A stretch of 64,000 nucleotides of DNA from Mycobacterium sp. (GCF_008709575.1 NZ_VYIK01000005.1:18989-82988); one strand, 5' to 3'; positions 39,596 to 59,328 are shown, counted from the first letter of the stretch. The notes: generated by a model not told the origin, from the sequence alone. Numbers and translations: made by a program.

Positions 39596-40381
39596 ATGAT
39601 CTCCGACATCGCGACGCGACTGGCCCGGATTCGGTTGACGGTCGGCTATGCGGCCACTCTGCTGGCGGTGAGCGTCACCCTCGTGATGCTCGGACCGCAG
39701 GCACAGGCCCAAGTCATACGCAACGCGAGCACGAACGTGCACAACCTGGCGCACGGGCAGCTGGGAACGCTGTTGGGCAGCGCCTTTGTCACCGACACCG
39801 GCCCGATCTACATCTGGCTGCCCGGCCTGGTCTGCCTGCTCGCGCTGGCCGAGCTGTTGTGGCACGGGGCGCGGCTGGCCATGGTGTTCGTCACCGGCCA
39901 TATCGGTGCCACGCTGCTGGTGGCGGGCAGTCTTGCCACGGCCATCAAGCTCGGCTGGCTGCCGCTGTCGATCGCGCGAGCCAGCGACGTCGGCATGAGC
40001 TACGGCGCCGTCGCGGTGCTCGGCGCGCTGACCGCGGCGATCTCGCCGCGGTGGCGGCCGACCTGGATCGGCTGGTGGGTGCCGGCCGGCGTGGCGGCCG
40101 CGGCCGCTAGTGCCGATTTCACCGATGCCGGCCACGCCATCGCGTTGCTGCTGGGGGTGCTGGTCGCGAACCGCTTCACCGGACCGGTGACGTGGACGCG
40201 CACGCGCTACACGCTCCTCGGCGTCGGGGCGGCGTTCGGATTTCTGGTGCTGGCGCATACCGCCTGGTCAGCGTTGGCCGGTGTCGGCGTCGGTGTCCTG
40301 GGCGCCATCGTCGCCGACGTGCTGGCCGGACTCCGGATGACCCGCCGCCCGCGGCCGGTGCCCGCGGTCGCCACGCAGTAG
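39596..40381 (+). CDS. Rhomboid-like membrane protein (Rv1648-like)
   Basis: 261 residues with six to seven hydrophobic segments. GHIGATLLVAG (His 102), DVGMSYGAVAVLGAL (Ser 135) and TDAGHAIALLLGVLV (His 180) stand where rhomboid proteases have HxxxN, GxSG and the catalytic His. The serine lies in GMSYG, not canonical GASG, as in the divergent rhomboid-like family of actinobacteria. Protease activity is therefore possible but unproven. ATG 39596. Confidence 0.65.
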   Translation: MISDIATRLARIRLTVGYAATLLAVSVTLVMLGPQAQAQVIRNASTNVHNLAHGQLGTLLGSAFVTDTGPIYIWLPGLVCLLALAELLWHGARLAMVFVTGHIGATLLVAGSLATAIKLGWLPLSIARASDVGMSYGAVAVLGALTAAISPRWRPTWIGWWVPAGVAAAAASADFTDAGHAIALLLGVLVANRFTGPVTWTRTRYTLLGVGAAFGFLVLAHTAWSALAGVGVGVLGAIVADVLAGLRMTRRPRPVPAVATQ

Positions 40382-40442
40382 CCGGTACCGCCGGGCGGCG
40401 CGGTTGGATGCGCCGGTCCGCGGCCGACATCGGCCGATCACC

Positions 40443-41577
<1,135 letters not shown>

Positions 41578-41578
<1 letters not shown>

Positions 41579-44094
41579 TGCGCGTCCCGTACAGCTGGTT
41601 GCGGGAGGTCGTGACCGGCGCTGCCGGGAACGCGCCCGGTTGGGATGTCAGCCCCGACGAGCTCGAGCAGACACTGCTGCGCATCGGCCACGAGGTCGAG
41701 GAGGTGATCCGGCTCGGCCCGGTCAGCGGCCCGCTGGTGATCGGGCGGGTAGCCGACATCGAAGAGCTCACCGGGTTCAACAAGCCGATCCGCGCCTGCC
41801 TGGTCGATGTCGGCGAACCTGAGCTGCGCGAGATCATCTGTGGAGCGACGAATTTCGTTATCGGTGATCTGGTCGTGGTGGCACTGCCGGGCAGCGTTCT
41901 TCCCGGCGGCTTCGCGATCGCCGCACGCCAGACCTACGGTCGCATCTCGAACGGGATGATCTGTTCGGCGGCCGAACTAGGCTTGGCCGCAGACCATTCC
42001 GGCATTCTCGTGTTGCCTCCCGGCACGGCCGAACCGGGGGCCGACGGGGTCGACGTGGTTGGTTTAGACGACGTGGTGTTTCACCTGGCCATCACCCCGG
42101 ATCGGGGTTACTGTCTGTCGCTGCGCGGTCTTGCCCGCGAGATCGCCTGCGCTTACGACCTCGACTTCGCCGATCCGGCCTCCAGCGCTGCGGTGCCGCC
42201 ATTGCCCGCGCAGGGTCCGGCCTGGCCGCTGAGCGTCCAACCCGGCACCGGCGTGCGCCGGTTCGCGTTGCGCTCTGTCACCGGAATCGATCCGGGCGCG
42301 GTGTCGCCGTGGTGGCTGCAGCGACGGCTGCTGCTCTCAGGTATTCGGGCGATATCACCGGCCGTCGATGCGACGAACTACGTCATGCTCGAACTGGGTC
42401 ATCCGCTGCACGCGCACGATCTCAAGCGCATCACCGGAGGCCTGCAGGTGCGGTTTGCCCGGCCCGGCGAGACCGTGGTCACCCTCGACGCGGTCGAGCG
42501 GCAGCTGGAACCCACCGATGTCCTGATCGCCGACGACGTCGCGACCGCGGCGATCGGCGGAGTGATGGGTTCGGGCACCACCGAGATGCGCGACGACACC
42601 ACCGACGTGCTGCTGGAGGCCGCGGTCTGGGATCCGGCGGCGGTCTCGCGCACCCAGCGGCGGCTGCGTTTGCCCAGCGAAGCCGCCCGCCGCTATGAGC
42701 GCGCGGTCGACCCGGCCATCTCGGTGGCGGCGCTGGACCGGTGCGCGGTGCTGCTTGCCGAGATTGCCGGCGGCGTGGTCTCCCCGGCGCTGACCGACTG
42801 GCGCGGCGACCCGGCGGCCGACTCGTGGGCCGGGTCGCCGATCCGGATCCCCGCGGACCTGCCGGACCGCGTCGCCGGGGTGCGCTATCGCGCCGGCACG
42901 ACTGTGCGACGGCTGACCCAGATCGGGGCGGTGGTGGCCACCGACGGCGACATGCTGGCGGTGACCCCGCCGAGTTGGCGTCCCGACCTGGTCCAACCCG
43001 CCGACCTGGTCGAGGAGGTGCTGCGGCTGGAAGGCCTGGAGGTGATCCCGTCGGTGCTGCCGTCGGCACCGGCCGGCCGCGGACTCACCGCGACGCAGCG
43101 GCGTCGCCGGTCAATCGGCACGGCGCTGGCCCTGTCCGGCTATGTCGAGATCCTCCCGTCACCGTTCCTGTCGGCCGCCGTCTTCGACGCCTGGGGCCTG
43201 CCCGCCGACGACCCGCGGCGGGCCACCACCCAGGTACTCAATCCGCTGGAGGCCGATCGGTCGCATCTGGCTACCACCCTGCTACCTGGGCTATTGGAAG
43301 CGCTGGGGCGCAATGTCTCTCGCGGCATTGCCGATGTCGCGCTCTATGCCATCGCGCACGTGGTGCAGCCGGGCGGGCACAACCGTGGCGTCGAGCCGAT
43401 CCCGGTGCACCGTCGCCCCACCGACGCCGAGATCGCCCTGCTCGACGAGTCGCTACCCCGGCAACCTCAGCACGTCGCCGCGGTGCTGGCCGGCCTGCGG
43501 GAGCTGCCCGGCCCGTGGGGCGCTGGTCGCCCGGTAGCGGCCGCCGACGCGTTCGAAGCAGTCCGGATCATCGCCCGGGCCAGCGGAATCGACGTCGCGT
43601 TGCGGGCGGCGACGTACTTGCCGTGGCATCCCGGGCGGTGCGCCGAGGTGCTCGTCGGTGACCCCCGGGAAGGGAAAGTCATCGGTTACGCCGGCCAGTT
43701 GCATCCGGCGGTGATCGAGCGCTGCGGGTTGCCCAGCGGCACCTGCGCCCTTGAGTTGGATCTCGACGCGATGCCGGTCGTCGAGTCGTTCCCGGCGCCC
43801 CGGGTGTCGCCGTTCCCGGCGGTATTCCAGGACGTCAGCTTGGTGGTGGGCGCCGATGTAGCCGCTCAAGCCGTCCTGGACGCGCTGCGCGACGGCGCGG
43901 GCGAGCTGCTGGAGGACATCCGGTTGTTCGACGTCTACACCGGCCCGCAGATCGGGAACGACCGGAAGTCGCTGACGTTTGCGCTGCGGTTCCGCGCGCC
44001 GGATCGGACGCTGACCGAGGACGAGGCCAGTGCGGCTCGCGACGAGGCGGTGCGCTGCGCCACCGAGCGCGTCGGCGCGGTGCTGCGCGCCTGA
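41578..44094 (+). CDS. pheT: Phenylalanyl-tRNA synthetase beta subunit
   Basis: 838 residues: [11 protein letters not shown] start, tRNA-binding OB domain (about 45-150, with [13 protein letters not shown]), B3/B4 editing domain, B5 domain, core-like B6/B7 and the C-terminal FDX-ACB domain ([18 protein letters not shown]). ATG 41578 overlaps the pheS stop by one base. A longer frame extends upstream inside pheS and is not coding. Confidence 0.97.
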
Positions 44095-44099
44095 CCGCG

Positions 44100-44419
44100 C
44101 GCGATCAATTGTGCTCGTGGGCGAGTTGGACGCGCGAGATCAGGCCGAGTTTGGTGGGGATGTGGCTGAAGTGGGTTTTCATTGTGCGTGCTGCGGTGGG
44201 AAGGGCACTCAGGTGCCGGCTGGCCGCCTCGCTCGCGTCCAGTGCCGTGGCAACATCGCCTGTGTGCGGGGCATTTCCACGTCGACCGCGTTCGGATTGA
44301 CGGTTGAGATCGACGGCTATCCGGACTCGGTGTCCGATGAGCACTCCTCGGCGTGCTCGCGCTCCCGGGGCGGGGCCACCAAGACCGGCAACAGGCTCGC
44401 CGGCTGCTCATCGAAGCGG
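44100..44419 (-). pseudogene. Remnant of a LuxR/NarL-type response regulator
   Basis: Only the C-terminal part is recognisable, in two frames. RFDEQPASLLPVL followed by PPREREH recalls the linker and the start of the HTH (normally TEREREVL). After a stop and frame change, TMKTHFSHIPTKLGL and RVQLAHEHN match the LuxR recognition-helix end (TVKTHVxxILxKLGLRDRVQ). The middle is scrambled. No start, receiver domain or intact frame remains. The IS right end directly abuts its upstream side, so the element probably inserted in, or helped break, this gene. Confidence 0.55.
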
Positions 44420-44420
44420 C

Positions 44421-44456
44421 TTGACATCCTCCACCGCTTGGAAAGCGGTGGATTCC
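44421..44456 (-). mobile_element. IS200/IS605-like right end (hairpin)
   Basis: Read on the minus strand: GAATCC, then CCACCGCTT-TCC-AAGCGGTGG (a 9-bp perfect stem with a 3-base loop), then AGGATGTCAAG. A GC-rich hairpin ending in GGATGTCAA is the usual right end of tnpB-carrying IS200/IS605 (IS1341-type) elements. It lies just downstream of the tnpB remnant in the correct orientation. In active relatives this end also forms the 3' part of the TnpB guide RNA. No left end or tnpA is seen. Confidence 0.7.
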
Positions 44457-44490
44457 CTTGGCCGTTAGGCGGCGTTGGGTGGTTCGCGGT

Positions 44491-45285
44491 TCATCGCAGA
44501 TGCCGCCGGCCCAGGGGCCGGACCCGTGTGTGGGGGTCGGTCTTATTCTTGCTCCCCGCCTGGCTGACGGCTTCGCCGCCCGGTTTTTCACCGGATGTCC
44601 CAGCCAGTTGTTCGGATTGCTGCGCCACCCAGCGCGTGAGGGCTTCCTCACGTATGTTGATGGCGGCGTTGGTGTCAGCGTTGCCGGTCCAGCCACAACT
44701 GTGTGATTGGCACCGGAATACCGCTTGGCTTTCGCGGTTCTCCCGTGCTGTGTGCCCGCACTGATGGCAACGCTGACTGGTGTAGGCCGCCGGCACCTCG
44801 ACAACGGTGACACCGACCAGTTCGGCCTTGTACTGAATGTGTTTGGCCAGCCGCGCGAGCGCGGCATTGCGCATCGACCGGTTGAGTCCTCGTTTGCGTG
44901 CGGCCCCATTAGGCAAAAACCGGGTCGGATTGTTGTGGTCCCGACCAGGTTTGGGTCGGCGGGTCATGCGTTCCACCGGTAGTTTCTCGATCCCGATGAA
45001 ATCGTGCCCCCGCACGAGTTGGGTGCTGAGCTGGTGGGCGAAATCGTCGCGGATGCGCGCCTGTTTAGCGGCCAAGCCCGTGGCCGCGCTCTTGTGCGCC
45101 TGGTAGCGGCGTGATTCCCAGAAACGCCGCCCTTGGCGCGCGGCGATGAGCTTGGATTTGGCCATCCGACGTTGATGAAACCTGCGCTGTTTGTCCAGCG
45201 CGGCGGTGTCGGGGGCGGCATAGAATCGGCCACGGTCATCGGCGGTCCCCCGGCCGCTAAAGCGACCGGCCCCCTCGGGGCTCAT
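44491..45285 (-). pseudogene. tnpB: Truncated TnpB (RNA-guided nuclease family)
   Basis: 264 codons of a protein normally near 380 to 420. Present are a basic helical stretch, FIGIEKLPVERM (RuvC-II glutamate), the zinc finger CHQCGHTARENRESQ with a second C-C pair in FRCQSHSCGW, and GNADTNAAINI (RuvC-III aspartate). The N-terminal WED/REC region and the RuvC-I aspartate are missing. The frame begins inside the 3' end of the mazF-like gene with unrelated sequence. It cannot be an active nuclease as it stands. The tail after the final RuvC motif is still open to a normal stop. Confidence 0.8.
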
Positions 45286-45646
45286 CGGTGGTTGGTATTT
45301 GGATGCCCAGAATCAATGCGAGGCCACGTTCAACGTGGTGCATTGTGTCGGGCGCCAGGCTGCCCAGTCGCTCCAGGAGGCGGCTACGGACGACGGCGCG
45401 GACGCCGCGGCAGACGGCGACGCTGTCGGTGTCTATGCCTTCGGGGGATGAGATGCGTGGCCGCAATGGGCTGTCGGGCAGTGAACTCGACACCGGTACT
45501 ACGACAATGAGTTCATCATCGACGCCGGCCAGTATCTCCTCGGTCGAGACGACGACGGCGGGGCGGTGTTTGCCGGGTTCGCCGGCTCGCGCGGCGCCGA
45601 GGGCGACGAGCCACAGTTCGCCGCGCCGCGGTTCAGCCAATGCCAT
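45257..45646 (-). CDS. MazF-like endoribonuclease toxin
   Basis: 129 residues. [13 protein letters not shown] and [11 protein letters not shown] form the N-terminal MazF/PemK signature. [16 protein letters not shown] and [22 protein letters not shown] give the central strands and the usual R-S-R element. MazF toxins cut mRNA at short sequences. ATG 45646 is chosen because it starts at ALAEPRRGE and overlaps the antitoxin end by 14 bp. A longer frame would run through the antitoxin gene. Its last 29 bases overlap the tnpB remnant. Confidence 0.85.
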   Translation of the reverse strand: MALAEPRRGELWLVALGAARAGEPGKHRPAVVVSTEEILAGVDDELIVVVPVSSSLPDSPLRPRISSPEGIDTDSVAVCRGVRAVVRSRLLERLGSLAPDTMHHVERGLALILGIQIPTTDEPRGGRSL

Positions 45647-45869
45647 CGCCGACCGTGGCGTCCCAGTCGCGGTTCTCGTCGCGTACGGCTGGCAGCGTCG
45701 CCTCGGCGCGGGTGGCATCGCGTTCGGCAGCGAAGATCTCCTCCCGTTCCGCACGGGCGGCGAGCTCAGTCAGCAGGGCAGCGATAGAAATACCTCGTTC
45801 ACGGGCCTGGACGGCTAGCCGGTCACGGGTTTGCACTGGAACCCTGATCGTAGTCGTTGCCATAGACAT
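45633..45869 (-). CDS. MazE-like ribbon-helix-helix antitoxin
   Basis: 78 residues. The N-terminal [20 protein letters not shown] is a ribbon-helix-helix DNA-binding domain with a beta strand TIRV. The acidic, flexible C-terminus ([17 protein letters not shown]) would wrap the toxin. It overlaps the toxin gene by 14 bp, antitoxin first, the standard order. ATG 45869 or ATG 45863 can start it. A TACGCT hexamer 8 bp before the second ATG could give a leaderless message from 45863. Confidence 0.85.
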   Translation of the reverse strand: MSMATTTIRVPVQTRDRLAVQARERGISIAALLTELAARAEREEIFAAERDATRAEATLPAVRDENRDWDATVGDGIG

Positions 45870-45888
45870 TTAGCGTAGCCTATCAAGT

Positions 45889-45898
45889 AGACATGTCT
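45889..45898. promoter_or_regulatory. Palindrome upstream of the toxin-antitoxin pair
   Basis: AGACATGTCT is a perfect 10-bp palindrome about 20 bp before the antitoxin start, overlapping the expected -35. TAGACAT recurs at 45863-45869. It is a candidate site for autorepression by the antitoxin (inference). Confidence 0.4.
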
Positions 45899-46006
45899 TA
45901 GCGCTTGTTATTTTCCCGCAGTGGCGGTGTGCGCCATTGCCCGGGCGCGCGCCGAGCCCGAATCGAACTGGCCGAAGCCCGGACGACGCCGTACCTTGGT
46001 ATTAAC

Positions 46007-48305
<2,299 letters not shown>

Positions 48306-48309
<4 letters not shown>

Positions 48310-49177
48310 CCGAAGTTCCCACGCCGGTCAAGGCGCAGGTGCTGGCGGAAGCCCTGCCCTGGCTCAAGCAGCTGCACGGCAAGATCGTCGTCATCAAGTA
48401 CGGCGGCCACGCGATGACCGACGACACCCTGCGGCACGCGTTCGCCGCGGACATGGCATTCCTGCGCAACTGCGGCATCCATCCCGTCGTCGTGCACGGC
48501 GGCGGACCGCAAATCAGCGCCATGCTGCGGCGGCTCGGCATTCCCGGCGACTTCAAAGGCGGATTCCGGGTCACCACACCGGAAGTCCTCGACGTGGCGC
48601 GCATGGTGCTGTTCGGCCAAGTGGGCCGGCAGCTGGTCAACCTGATCAACGCGCACGGTCCCTACGCGGTCGGGATCACGGGCGAGGACGCGCAACTGTT
48701 CACCGCGGTGCGGCGCAGCGTCACCGTCGACGGGGTGACCACCGATATCGGTCTGGTCGGCAACGTCGACCGCGTCAATACCGCCGCGGTGCTCGACCTG
48801 ATTGCCGCCGGACGTATCCCGGTTGTCTCTACGCTGGCACCCGACACCGAGGGTGTCGTGCACAACATCAACGCCGACACCGCCGCCGCGGCGCTGGCCG
48901 AAGCGCTGGCAGCCGAAAAGCTGCTGATGCTCACCGATGTCGAAGGGCTCTACACCCGCTGGCCGGACGCTGATTCGCTGGTCAGCGAGATCGACACCGC
49001 CACGCTGACGCAACTGCTCCCGACGGTGCAGGCGGGCATGATCCCCAAGGTCGAGGCCTGCCTGCATGCCGTCGGCGGCGGGGTGCCCAGCGCACACATC
49101 ATCGACGGGCGTGTCGAACACTGCGTTCTGGTCGAACTTTTCACCGATGCGGGCACCGGCACCAAGGTGGTTAAGGC

Positions 49178-49181
<4 letters not shown>
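48306..49181 (+). CDS. argB: Acetylglutamate kinase
   Basis: 291 residues of the amino-acid kinase fold. [14 protein letters not shown] holds the phosphate-binding glycines. [18 protein letters not shown] and [12 protein letters not shown] follow in order. It is the usual feedback point of the cyclic arginine pathway. GTG 48306 overlaps the argJ TGA by 4 bp; upstream in-frame sequence lies inside argJ and is not coding. Confidence 0.96.
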
Positions 49182-51297
<2,116 letters not shown>

Positions 51298-51346
51298 CGT
51301 CACGGCGCCGACACTGCCGAGTCAGTCGACCAGCAGGAGCGGCGCG

Positions 51347-51847
51347 GTGACCCGCAGCGGGCCGAAGACGGCCCCGGACGTCACGCGCACCGCCCGGCAG
51401 GCCCGGATCGCGGCGATCCTGTCGTCGGTGCAGGTGCACAGTCAAAGCGAGCTGGCCGGGCTGCTGGCCGCCGAGGGTATCGAGGTCACCCAGGCCACGC
51501 TGTCGCGCGACCTCGAAGAAATCGGCGCGGTGAAGCTGCGCGGCGTCGACGGCGGCGTCGGAACCTACGTCGTACCCGAAGACGGTCACCCGGTGCGTGG
51601 GGTGTCCGGCGGCACCGGGAGGCTGTCACGGCTGCTGGGTGAGCTGCTGGTGGCCACCGACGCCACCGGGAACCTCGCGGTGCTGCGCACCCCGCCGGGC
51701 GCGGCCGACTACCTGGCCAGCGCGATCGACCGGGCAGCGCTACCGTACGTCGTCGGCACCATCGCCGGCGACGACACCATCTTTGTGGCGGCACGCGAGC
51801 CCATGACCGGCGCCGAGCTGGCCGCTGCATTGGAAAAGTTGAAGTAA
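51347..51847 (+). CDS. argR: Arginine repressor
   Basis: 166 residues. The N-terminal winged helix ([39 protein letters not shown]) binds ARG boxes. The C-terminal oligomerisation domain ends with [16 protein letters not shown], which carries the arginine-binding aspartates of the hexamer. It is encoded inside the operon it represses. GTG 51347 follows CAGGAG; the 49-bp gap after argF is the largest in the operon. Confidence 0.95.
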   Translation: MTRSGPKTAPDVTRTARQARIAAILSSVQVHSQSELAGLLAAEGIEVTQATLSRDLEEIGAVKLRGVDGGVGTYVVPEDGHPVRGVSGGTGRLSRLLGELLVATDATGNLAVLRTPPGAADYLASAIDRAALPYVVGTIAGDDTIFVAAREPMTGAELAAALEKLK

Positions 51848-51866
51848 ACCTCGAGGAGATCGGTTC

Positions 51867-54484
<2,618 letters not shown>

Positions 54485-54503
54485 AAAGCACTGAAAAGTC
54501 CAG

Positions 54504-56261
<1,758 letters not shown>

Positions 56262-56355
56262 GGCCTCAAATTAGCGCCGCGCCGCGACGGTGGCCAAAGC
56301 GGCGGATGCGGCCACGGTGATGTGCCAGAATGTGCTGGTCACTCAGGGGAGCAAG

Positions 56356-59328
56356 GTGGATTTACATCTTTCTGCGGTCACGCGACCGGTCGAGCGCCTG
56401 ATGGCGACGGCGCAGAACGGCTTCGAGGTGCTGCGGTTGGGCGGCCTGGAGACCGGGATGGTTCCGTCGCCTTTTCAGATCGTCGAGAGCGTGCCCATGT
56501 ACAAGCTGCGCCGGTATTTTCCGCCGGATACCCGGCCGGGGCAACCGTCGGCGGGTCCGCCGGTGCTGCTGGTGCATCCGATGATGATGTCGGCGAACAT
56601 GTGGGACGTCACGCGGGCCGAGGGTGCAGTGGGTATTCTGCACGCTGCGGGGCTCGATCCGTGGGTCATCGACTTCGGCTCGCCGGACAAGGTCGAGGGC
56701 GGCATGCGCCGCAACCTGGCCGACCATATCGTCGCACTGAGCAACGCCGTCGACACGACGACCGAAGTCAGCGGGCACGACGTGCATCTGGCCGGCTACT
56801 CGCAGGGCGGGATGTTCTGCTATCAGGCCGCGGCCTATCGGCGGTCGAAAAGCATTGCCAGCATCGTCACGTTCGGTTCCCCGGTGGACACCCTGGCCGC
56901 ACTGCCGCTGGGTATCCCGCCCAATCTCGCTGCGGTCGCGGCCAATTTCATGGCCGATCATGTTTTCAACCGACTCGATATACCAAGCTGGTTGGCGCGC
57001 ACAGGTTTTCAACTACTCGATCCGCTGAAGACAGCTAAGGCACGAGCCGATTTCGTCCGGCAGCTGCATGATCGCGAGGCGCTGTTGCCGCGTGAGCCGC
57101 AGCGCAGATTCTTGGCGTCGGAGGGCTGGATCGCCTGGTCGGGGCCGGCGGTCTCGGAGTTGCTGAAGCAGTTCATCGCGCACAACCGGATGATGACCGG
57201 CGGTTTTTCGATCAACGGGCAGTTGGTAACGCTGACCGATATCACCTGCCCGGTGCTGGCTTTCGTCGGCGAGGTCGACGACATCGGGCAGCCGCCCGCG
57301 GTGCGGGGCATTCGGCGCGCGGCACCCAATGCCGAGGTCTACGAGTACACGCTGCGGGCGGGCCATTTCGGGCTGGTGGTCGGATCCAAAGCGGCGCAGC
57401 AAACCTGGCCTACTGTCGCCGCGTGGGTCCGGTGGATCTCCGGGCTGGCCGCCAAACCGGACGCAATCGTGCCGATGGCCGACCAGCCGACCGAACACGC
57501 CGACAGCGGTGTGGCGATCAGTTCGCGGGTTGCGCACGGTATCGGGGAAGCGTCCGAAGTGGCGCTGGCGATCGCTCGCGGTGCGGCCGACGCGGTCGTG
57601 GCGGCCAACAAATCGATGCGCACGCTGGCGACCGAAACCGTGCGGACATTGCCGCGATTGGCCCGGCTGGGGCAGATCAACGACCACACCAGGATTTCGC
57701 TGGGCAGGATCATCGCAGAGCAGGCTCACGACGCACCGCGAGGCGAGTTCTTGCTCTTCGATGGGCGGGTGCACACCTATGAGGCGGTGAACCGCCGAAT
57801 CGACAACGTCGTCCGGGGCCTGATCGACGTCGGAGTGCGCCAGGGCGACCACGTCGGAGTGCTGATGGAGACCCGACCCAGTGCGTTGGTCGCCATCGCC
57901 GCGCTGTCCCGGTTGGGCGCGGTCGCGGTATTGCTGCGTCCCGACGTCGACCTGGCTGCGGCGGTGCGGATCGGTAAAGTGTCCGAGATCATCACTGATC
58001 CGCCCAACCTGGACACTGCGCGCCAATTACCCGGCCAGATCCTGGTGCTCGGCGGCGGCGAGTCCCGCGATCTTCATCTGCCGCAGGACGCCGGCGTGAT
58101 CGACATGGAACAAATCGACCCCGACGCGGTCGAGCTGCCGGGCTGGTATCGGCCCAATCCCGGGTTTGCCAGCGATCTTGCGTTCGTCGCTTTTGCCACG
58201 GCCGGCGGGGAGCTGGTCGCCAAGCAGATCACGAATTACCGCTGGGCGTTGTCGGCATTCGGAACCGCGTCCACCGCAGCGCTCGGCCGGGGCGACACCG
58301 TGTACTGCCTGACGCCACTGCACCACGAGTCCGGGCTGTTGGTCAGCCTGGGCGGCGCGGTGGTCGGCGGCACCCGCATCGCGCTGTCGCGGGGGCTGCG
58401 CCCGGACCGCTTCGTCGCCGAGGTGCGTCAGTACGGCGTCACTGTGGTTTCCTACACCTGGGCCATGCTCCGCGACGTGATCGACGATCCGCACTTCGTG
58501 CTGCACGGCAACCACCCGGTACGGCTGTTCATCGGCTCCGGCATGCCCACCGGGCTCTGGAAGCGTGTTGTCGAGGCGTTCGCCCCCGCACGGGTGGTCG
58601 AATTCTTCGCCACCACTGACGGGCAGGCCGTGCTGGCCAATGTGTCCGCCGCGAAGATCGGCAGCAAGGGTCGGCCGCTGCCGGGCGCCGGGCATGTCGA
58701 ATTGGGGGCCTACGACGCCGACAACGACCTGATCCTGGAAAACGACCGGGGATTCGTCGAGGTCGCTCCCACCGGCACGGTGGGCGTGCTGTTGGCGCAA
58801 CCGCGGGGGCCGATCGATCCGACCGCGGCGGTCAAACGCGGTGTCTTCGCGCCCGCCGACACCTGGATATCCACCGAGTATCTGTTCTACCGCGACGCCG
58901 ACGGCGACTACTGGCTGGCGGGCGGGCGCGGCTCGGTGATCCGCACCGCGCGCGGCATCGCCTATCCCGAGCCGATCACAGACGCCCTCGGGCACATCGC
59001 CGCCGTCGACCTCGCGGTGACCTACGGAATTGCGGCCGGAGAGCACCAGGCTGCGGTGTCGGCGATCACGCTGCGACCCGGCGCGACGATCACGGCGGCG
59101 GACCTGACCGAGGCGCTGGGTGACCTGCCGGTCGGGCTGGGACCCGACATCGTGCACGTGGTTCCCCGGATGACGCTGAGTCCGACCTACCGTCCCACAG
59201 TCAGCGCGTTGCGGTCGGCCGGGTTCCCCAAACCGGGGCGCCACAGCTGGTACTTCGATCCCGCGGGCAACCAGTTCAAGCGTCTGACCGCGGCGATTCG
59301 CACCGAGATGCTCGGCGCGCAGCCATGA
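56356..59328 (+). CDS. Alpha/beta-hydrolase (PhaC-like) fused to acyl-CoA synthetase (Rv1683-like)
   Basis: About 990 residues. The first 375 form a PhaC/lipase-type hydrolase with nucleophile LAGYSQGGMFCYQ, Asp in FVGEVDDIGQPP and His in RAGHFGLVVGS. From about residue 440 an ANL adenylating domain follows (RISLGRIIAEQAHD, GDHVGVLMETRPSALVAIAA). The usual ATP-binding TSGTTGxPK loop is replaced by ATAGGELVAKQ, so adenylation may be weak or altered. The M. tuberculosis protein has been tied to triacylglycerol metabolism. GTG 56356 follows GGGGAG; in-frame starts at 56323 and 56290 exist. Confidence 0.85.
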   Translation: MDLHLSAVTRPVERLMATAQNGFEVLRLGGLETGMVPSPFQIVESVPMYKLRRYFPPDTRPGQPSAGPPVLLVHPMMMSANMWDVTRAEGAVGILHAAGLDPWVIDFGSPDKVEGGMRRNLADHIVALSNAVDTTTEVSGHDVHLAGYSQGGMFCYQAAAYRRSKSIASIVTFGSPVDTLAALPLGIPPNLAAVAANFMADHVFNRLDIPSWLARTGFQLLDPLKTAKARADFVRQLHDREALLPREPQRRFLASEGWIAWSGPAVSELLKQFIAHNRMMTGGFSINGQLVTLTDITCPVLAFVGEVDDIGQPPAVRGIRRAAPNAEVYEYTLRAGHFGLVVGSKAAQQTWPTVAAWVRWISGLAAKPDAIVPMADQPTEHADSGVAISSRVAHGIGEASEVALAIARGAADAVVAANKSMRTLATETVRTLPRLARLGQINDHTRISLGRIIAEQAHDAPRGEFLLFDGRVHTYEAVNRRIDNVVRGLIDVGVRQGDHVGVLMETRPSALVAIAALSRLGAVAVLLRPDVDLAAAVRIGKVSEIITDPPNLDTARQLPGQILVLGGGESRDLHLPQDAGVIDMEQIDPDAVELPGWYRPNPGFASDLAFVAFATAGGELVAKQITNYRWALSAFGTASTAALGRGDTVYCLTPLHHESGLLVSLGGAVVGGTRIALSRGLRPDRFVAEVRQYGVTVVSYTWAMLRDVIDDPHFVLHGNHPVRLFIGSGMPTGLWKRVVEAFAPARVVEFFATTDGQAVLANVSAAKIGSKGRPLPGAGHVELGAYDADNDLILENDRGFVEVAPTGTVGVLLAQPRGPIDPTAAVKRGVFAPADTWISTEYLFYRDADGDYWLAGGRGSVIRTARGIAYPEPITDALGHIAAVDLAVTYGIAAGEHQAAVSAITLRPGATITAADLTEALGDLPVGLGPDIVHVVPRMTLSPTYRPTVSALRSAGFPKPGRHSWYFDPAGNQFKRLTAAIRTEMLGAQP

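Noticed and set aside
45647..45754. Longer mazF-like start
   Set aside because: The extra 36 codons overlap the antitoxin gene in another frame and lack MazF similarity.
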